Origin: Bdellovibrio sp. GT3
GTDB lineage: Bacteria > Bdellovibrionota > Bdellovibrionia > Bdellovibrionales > Bdellovibrionaceae
DNA: 64,000 nt
Direction of reading: 5' to 3'
NCBI RefSeq assembly: GCF_037996765.1
Contig: NZ_JBBNAD010000005.1
Location: 94,001 to 158,000, forward strand
This document shows positions 59,496 through 64,000 of the stretch, piece after piece. Position 1 is the stretch's first letter. Each line of letters begins with the position of its first letter. Position numbers and translations under genes: made by a program. Below the pieces are notes generated by a model, which saw nothing but the letters and a program-made list of their open reading frames with translations, did no database searches and was not told where the DNA came from.

Positions 59496-59537
59496 ATGTA
59501 ACTCCTTAAAATCAAAAAATATTGTTAATGTTTTTTG

Positions 59538-60071
59538 ATGACCATCCGAATCTTCACTCGCAAAACCATCTATTTCACTTCGGTCTTATCGACAGGGTTG
59601 TTTGCGGGTTTTACGTGCTTCTTTTCTTTGTGTTTCGCTCCGGCTCTAAAAGAAATACCACCGGCCATCTCCATGGAGTTTTTCCGTTTTGATAAGTCGG
59701 CATTTGATCAGAATGTTTTTCTAACCTACCTGGTGATGGGAACGTCCATCGGCAGTTGGTTGATACTTTGGCGCCAACGCTATCGAATGGTGGACTTCTA
59801 TTTCGTTCTGGGGGCGTTTCTATGTGTTCTGCAGGAGGCATTTCTGTCCTACCTGGGTCATTATCGCATCAATACGATTTTTCGCAGCTTTTCCGTTGAT
59901 CGCATCGTCAGCAGTGATGTCTATGCCTTGCGCGAGGAATGGGCCTACTTTATGAACTTTCACTTTGCGACGAACTTGGTGGGATTTCTTTTGGTTCTTG
60001 CAGCACTTAAACGGGCCACTTCTGGTAGAGAATCGCCACGAAACAACTTTATGGCGGCCACGCCAAAATAA
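59538..60071 (+). CDS. Four-helix membrane protein of unknown function (DUF1772-like topology)
   Basis: A 177-residue integral membrane protein with helices at about 13-35, 60-77, 85-105 and 140-158. STGLFAGFTCFFSLCFAPALKEIPPAISMEFFRFD recalls the GLFAG...PAL...M start of DUF1772 proteins, but the match is weak. I start at ATG 59538, one codon after a TTG. It follows the transglycosylase by 42 bases in the same direction and could share its transcript. A bidirectional terminator follows. Confidence 0.68.
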   Translation: MTIRIFTRKTIYFTSVLSTGLFAGFTCFFSLCFAPALKEIPPAISMEFFRFDKSAFDQNVFLTYLVMGTSIGSWLILWRQRYRMVDFYFVLGAFLCVLQEAFLSYLGHYRINTIFRSFSVDRIVSSDVYALREEWAYFMNFHFATNLVGFLLVLAALKRATSGRESPRNNFMAATPK

Positions 60072-60101
60072 AAAACCCGCGAGGTGATCGCGGGTTTTTT
60101 T
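60071..60101. terminator. Bidirectional rho-independent terminator before glmS
   Basis: CCCGCGA/TCGCGGG with a GGTGA loop, flanked by five A on one side and seven T on the other. Confidence 0.9.
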
Positions 60102-60128
60102 ATTTATAACGTTATAACTTTTCAAATT

Positions 60129-62015
60129 CTATTCAACAGTTACCGATTTCGCCAGATTTCGCGGCTGATCGACATCGTAACCCAGGCTTGAAGCCAAATG
60201 GTAACTCATCAATTGCAATGGGATCACGGACAGGATTGTATTCGTTGTCCAGTGCGCTTTTGGCATTGCCAAATAGTATTCACTGATTCCACGCAGCTTC
60301 TCGTTTTCACCTGTACCGATGGAAATAATTTTTCCACCGCGGGCACGGGCTTCCTCAAGATTGCTGATTGTTTTTTCATACCAGTGATCCGTCGGAGCCA
60401 CCATTACGATCGCCATACGCTCATCAATCAACGCCAACGGACCGTGCTTCATTTCACCAGCGGCATAGCCTTCTGCGTGCATGTAAGCCAGCTCTTTCAG
60501 CTTTAAAGCACCTTCCATCGCGATTGGATAGCTGGTTCCACGGCCCATATACAAGAAGCCACGGAAAAGCTTCAACTTAGCTGCTGCTTCGTCAAAGTAC
60601 TTATCGTAAACCAAGACACTTTCCATTTGTGCCGGAGTCGCCAGCAAGCTTTGAACAAGTTCTTTTTCTTCCTTGGCTTCCATCACACCACGGCTGCGAG
60701 CCATCGCCACTGCTACGCAGTTCAACACGGCAAGTGTGGATGTGAAGGCTTTGGTAGAAGCCACACCGATCTCTGGACCCGAGTTCATATACAAGTGACC
60801 GTGAGCTTCACGATCGATTGTTGAGTTGCGCACGTTACAGATACTCATTGTCGTCGCGCCCGCTTCTTTGGACATACGGATCGCTGCCAATGTATCTGCC
60901 GTCTCACCCGATTGAGAGATCGTCATCACCAACGTTTTTGGTGGGATCACCGGATTGCGGTAACGGAATTCACTCGCCACATCCACTTCAACTGGGATGC
61001 GCGCCAACTGTTCGATCAAGTATTTACCAACCAGACCTGCATAGAAACTTGTTCCGCAAGCGATGATAAACACACGTTCGATACCTTTGAAAACTTCCTG
61101 AGTTTTTGCCCAGTCTGTTTTCGAATCCAGCTCTTCCAACTTTTGAACAGATTGACCACCGAAGCCCACGTTTTTCAAAGCCACAGTGAAGGCTTCCGTG
61201 TTGACGTGTGGTTCGATCGCCGCAGCCACAGCACGTGGTTGCTCGTAGATTTCTTTAAGCATGTAGTGAGCATAGCCTTGTTTTTCGACCATCTCAGGGT
61301 TCCAGTTAAGCTCCACGGATTTCTTTTGGATTGGGAAACCGTTTGCAGAGAAGAATTCAACCTTGCTGCCCTTGATATTTGCGATCTCGCGGTCATCCAG
61401 GTACACGAAAGTTTTTGTGTATTGGATCAACGCTTGAACGTCAGAAGCTACGAACACTTCGTCCTTACCCAAGCCCACAACCAAAGGTGGACCGTCTTTA
61501 AAGGCGATCAAATGATCCGGTTCTTTATCCCACATAACCAGGATCGAGAACGCACCACGAAGTTTTGTCAAAGTGCTTTCAACAGCTTTGTACAAGTCTT
61601 TTGTGATTTCGATTTCATTCGCGATCAAGTGAGCAACCAATTCAGAGTCTGTGTCTGAAGTGATCTCTGCTCCTTGAGCCAAAAGCTCTTCGCGGATATC
61701 AAGGTAGTTTTCAATGATACCATTGTGAACCAGGTTGATGCCGCGAACTTGGTGAGGATGGGCATTGCGCTCTGACGGCTTGCCGTGAGTCGCCCAACGA
61801 GTGTGACCGATACCCAGGTGGCCATCGAATTTTTCACCCACAAGTTTCTCTTCAAGGTTTTTCAATTTCCCCTGAGCACGAACACGCTTTGTCGCACCTT
61901 TATCCAAGATGGCGATACCAGCACTGTCATAACCACGATATTCCAGTTTTTTAAGGCCGCTGATGATAATGTCTTTTGGGCTTTGAGGCCCCAAGTAACC
62001 GACGATTCCGCACAT
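60129..62015 (-). CDS. glmS: Glutamine--fructose-6-phosphate aminotransferase GlmS
   Basis: A 628-residue enzyme that makes glucosamine 6-phosphate for cell-wall and lipopolysaccharide synthesis. Catalytic Cys2 follows the initiator Met (MCGIVGYLG), with GHTRWATHGKPSERNAHPH in the glutaminase domain, and two SIS domains carry IACGTSFYAGLVGKYLIE and TISQSGETADTLAA. The C-terminus ends NLAKSVTVE, as in all GlmS proteins. It lies 34 bases after glmU; no glmS-ribozyme-like structure is present in that gap. Confidence 0.98.
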   Translation of the reverse strand: MCGIVGYLGPQSPKDIIISGLKKLEYRGYDSAGIAILDKGATKRVRAQGKLKNLEEKLVGEKFDGHLGIGHTRWATHGKPSERNAHPHQVRGINLVHNGIIENYLDIREELLAQGAEITSDTDSELVAHLIANEIEITKDLYKAVESTLTKLRGAFSILVMWDKEPDHLIAFKDGPPLVVGLGKDEVFVASDVQALIQYTKTFVYLDDREIANIKGSKVEFFSANGFPIQKKSVELNWNPEMVEKQGYAHYMLKEIYEQPRAVAAAIEPHVNTEAFTVALKNVGFGGQSVQKLEELDSKTDWAKTQEVFKGIERVFIIACGTSFYAGLVGKYLIEQLARIPVEVDVASEFRYRNPVIPPKTLVMTISQSGETADTLAAIRMSKEAGATTMSICNVRNSTIDREAHGHLYMNSGPEIGVASTKAFTSTLAVLNCVAVAMARSRGVMEAKEEKELVQSLLATPAQMESVLVYDKYFDEAAAKLKLFRGFLYMGRGTSYPIAMEGALKLKELAYMHAEGYAAGEMKHGPLALIDERMAIVMVAPTDHWYEKTISNLEEARARGGKIISIGTGENEKLRGISEYYLAMPKAHWTTNTILSVIPLQLMSYHLASSLGYDVDQPRNLAKSVTVE

Positions 62016-62049
62016 AAATTCACCTATTAACTTTCAATACTCAATTCAA

Positions 62050-63477
62050 CTACTGGTTCTCGGTTTCAGTTTCAACCACAGGGGCCTTCGCCACGTAGTT
62101 CTCTTTGATAAACTGTTTACCGCGTGCCACAGCCAACGCATTGGCAGGCACATTCTTGGTGATAGTGGAGCCGGAGCCGATAACAGCGTCTGCACCAACT
62201 TCAATTGGAGCCACAAACTGCGTGTCACTGCCCACAAAAACACGATCACCGATTTTGGTTTTATATTTCTTTTTATCCGCGGCGTAGTTGCAAGTTATAG
62301 TTCCGCAACCCACGTTCACTTCTTCACCGATTTCTGCATCGCCCAAGTACGTCAAGTGACCTGCTTTGGACTTCTTACCAAATTTCGTTTTCTTCATTTC
62401 CACGAAGTTCCCCACATGAGCTTCTTCGCAGATTTCTGTTTCAGGACGCAAACGTGCATAGGGACCCACTGAAACTTTGTTATGAAGCTTGGAGCTTTCC
62501 AAATAAGTTCCGCCACGCACCTGAACGCTGTCCCCGATGTCCGAATCAGAAATGAACGAGTTGGACTCAATCACGCTGAACGAACCGATTTTGGAACGAC
62601 CACGGATAAAGACATTGGGATACACGACTGTACCGGGTCCGATTTGCACGCTTTCTTCGATATAAGCTGTGCGCGGATCAATCATCAGCACACCTTCTTC
62701 CATCAAACGCAGGGCTTTTCTTTTAAACAGCAAACGAGTCGCTTTCGCCAACTCCACCTGATTATTCACACCCACTGCCACTTTCGGAGTGGACTTGATG
62801 GCTTGAACTTTCAATTTATCCTGAATGCACAAAGAAATAAGATCCGTGATGTAGAATTCTTTTTTTGCATTGTTGTTTTTGATCTGAGGAAGGTACTCAG
62901 CAAGAACAGATGCCTTGGCGATATAAATACCGGTGTTGATCTCGCGAATCTTCAAAGCTTCCGCTGAAGCATCTTTTGCCTCAACGATAGCCACCAGCTC
63001 ACCACGGTTACGAACAATACGTCCGAACTCCCCTGGCACTTTAAGCTCCGCCGTTACCACCGCCAAATCACATTTTTCGTCACGGAAAATGCGCAGGAAT
63101 TCTTTAATGTCAGAAGACTCGATCAAAGGATGGTCACCATTCATGATAACAACATCGCCTTCAATCGTTTCCGGTTTTGCACAACGAACCGCGTGCGCCG
63201 TACCCAATTGCTCGTCCTGGGCATAACAAGATACACCCATCGGCTCGACAACCTGACGAACCAGGTTTTGGCCATGCCCAACAATCACGCGAACTTCCGT
63301 CGCACCAGCCCCCTTGGAGGCTAAAATAACTTTTTCAATCATCGGTCGACCCGCCACCGGGTGCAGAACTTTTGGAAGAGGCGATTTCATACGCGTCCCC
63401 TTACCAGCGGCCAGGGCAATCACAGTCAACTTGTCAGGAGTATTCATGGTGGTATTATTAGTGGCATTTGCTGACAT
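62050..63477 (-). CDS. glmU: Bifunctional UDP-N-acetylglucosamine pyrophosphorylase/glucosamine-1-phosphate acetyltransferase GlmU
   Basis: A 475-residue two-domain enzyme. The uridylyltransferase domain has LAAGKGTRMKSPLPKVLHPVAGRPMIE and NGDHPLI; the left-handed beta-helix (about 250 onward) has hexapeptide repeats (YIEESVQIGPGTVVYPNVFIRG) and the acetyl-CoA site (HLTYLGDAEIGEEVNVGCGTITCNYAADKKKYKTKIGDRVFVGSDTQFVAPIEVG). The start is ATG 63477, as AAGGAAG lies six bases upstream, giving an N-terminal Asn/Thr-rich extension. glmU and glmS form an operon making UDP-GlcNAc. Confidence 0.97.
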   Translation of the reverse strand: MSANATNNTTMNTPDKLTVIALAAGKGTRMKSPLPKVLHPVAGRPMIEKVILASKGAGATEVRVIVGHGQNLVRQVVEPMGVSCYAQDEQLGTAHAVRCAKPETIEGDVVIMNGDHPLIESSDIKEFLRIFRDEKCDLAVVTAELKVPGEFGRIVRNRGELVAIVEAKDASAEALKIREINTGIYIAKASVLAEYLPQIKNNNAKKEFYITDLISLCIQDKLKVQAIKSTPKVAVGVNNQVELAKATRLLFKRKALRLMEEGVLMIDPRTAYIEESVQIGPGTVVYPNVFIRGRSKIGSFSVIESNSFISDSDIGDSVQVRGGTYLESSKLHNKVSVGPYARLRPETEICEEAHVGNFVEMKKTKFGKKSKAGHLTYLGDAEIGEEVNVGCGTITCNYAADKKKYKTKIGDRVFVGSDTQFVAPIEVGADAVIGSGSTITKNVPANALAVARGKQFIKENYVAKAPVVETETENQ

Positions 63478-63534
63478 TCAGAAACTTCCTTTTAAATGCT
63501 TTTCTTCTCTTAAAAAAACAGGCTTAATTATCGC

Positions 63535-64000
63535 ATGCAACAAAGAATTTTTCACCTAACTTCTTGGGCTAAGACCGCTTTGGGAACAAGTATCGAGCTG
63601 TATAAAAAATCACACAGCTCCGGTGATACATCCCACGGCTTTTCTGAACGCCCCATCCTTTTCATCGGCGGCGTTCATGGCGATGAGCCCGAAGGCGTGC
63701 GCCTGGCGCAAGAACTGCTTCAATGGCTCCAAGAAAATGAAAAAACCCAAAGTGCCAACATTCGTCCGTGGATCCTGATTCCCAATATAAACCCGGATGG
63801 ATCGGCTCAAAACCAACGAACCAACGGCTCTGGCGTGGACCTGAATCGCAACTTTCCAAGCAGCGATTGGAGCCCCGAAGCCAAAGCTCCCAGATACTAT
63901 CCCGGCCCTTCGCCCGGAAGCGAGCCTGAAGTACAGGCTTTGGTAAAACTCATTGAGGACGAAAAGCCACATCTCATAGTACACTTCCATTCATGGGAGC
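63535..64000 (+). CDS. Zinc carboxypeptidase (M14 family), 5' part only
   Basis: An open frame from ATG 63535 runs off the window, giving 155 residues. The M14 zinc site is visible: H48-x2-E51 in GGVHGDEPEG, substrate-binding Arg in VDLNRNFPSSDW, and the third ligand histidine in IVHFHSW near residue 150. The form of these motifs and the absence of a signal peptide recall MpaA, the cytoplasmic murein-peptide amidase that trims gamma-D-Glu-diaminopimelate tripeptides. The reading frame is clean to the edge. MpaA identity is probable but not certain without the rest. Confidence 0.85.
   Translation, partial: MQQRIFHLTSWAKTALGTSIELYKKSHSSGDTSHGFSERPILFIGGVHGDEPEGVRLAQELLQWLQENEKTQSANIRPWILIPNINPDGSAQNQRTNGSGVDLNRNFPSSDWSPEAKAPRYYPGPSPGSEPEVQALVKLIEDEKPHLIVHFHSWE

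Noticed and set aside
62016-62049. glmS ribozyme between glmU and glmS
   Set aside because: The gap is only 34 bases, far too short for the ribozyme, and shows no matching core.

Overview
The window is 64 kb of a Gram-negative chromosome of about 50% GC, and its gene content fits a predatory or free-living member of the Bdellovibrionota (Bdellovibrio-like). The grounds are a large delta-proteobacterial-type flagellar operon, many two-component systems and sigma-54 activators, numerous exported proteins of unknown function, Mla, Lgt and Lsp envelope genes, and a GroES-like protein with a histone-H1-like tail. The species call is inference from content, since no rRNA or other marker is present. 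I saw no insertion sequences, CRISPR arrays, tRNAs or rRNAs.

Layout. 1-6.5 kb: the end of a PcrA/UvrD helicase, small exported proteins, a lysine-2,3-aminomutase-type radical SAM enzyme and a 436-residue secreted or anchored protein of unknown family behind a structured leader. 6.5-9 kb: a multi-hairpin element bounded by a perfect 31-bp inverted repeat, an outer-membrane porin-like gene and the tailed GroES-like gene. 9-12.3 kb: a class A penicillin-binding protein and a metallo-beta-lactamase-fold hydrolase. 12.4-17.4 kb: a compact cluster holding a radical SAM/SPASM peptide maturase, a 35-codon peptide gene starting inside its 3' end, a CHASE2 histidine kinase and a sigma-54-dependent response regulator. 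A good sigma-54 promoter match lies in front of the cluster, and an 18-codon ORF lies upstream of that. This is the best candidate for an undescribed system: a modified peptide made next to its own sensor and regulator.

17.6-25.8 kb: lspA, a RegB/RegA-like pair, a cyclic-nucleotide-binding protein with a dead receiver and an ATPase domain, lgt, yacG, HU and pfkA. 25.8-30.3 kb: a complete branched-chain amino acid ABC transporter operon, whose first gene has its ribosome binding site buried in a long perfect stem. 30.4-33.9 kb: a multi-pass membrane protein and an OmpR-type kinase/regulator pair.

34.1-50.1 kb (minus strand): a flagellar operon in the order TPR/AMIN protein, degenerate sigma-54 activator, flgB, flgC, fliE, fliF, fliG, fliH, fliI, fliJ, motE-like, fliK, flgD, a TIGR02530-type gene, flgE. 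A sigma-54 promoter sits directly upstream of the TPR gene and a rho-independent terminator follows flgE. 50.3-53.2 kb: a lipoprotein and mlaEFD. 53.2-64 kb: a putative exported protein paired with a trypsin-like lipoprotein, dciA, trmFO, tdk, a MltF-like lytic transglycosylase, the glmU-glmS operon and the start of an M14 carboxypeptidase. Many genes across the window serve the cell wall and envelope (PBP1B-like, Lgt, LspA, MltF-like, GlmU, GlmS, M14 peptidase, Mla).
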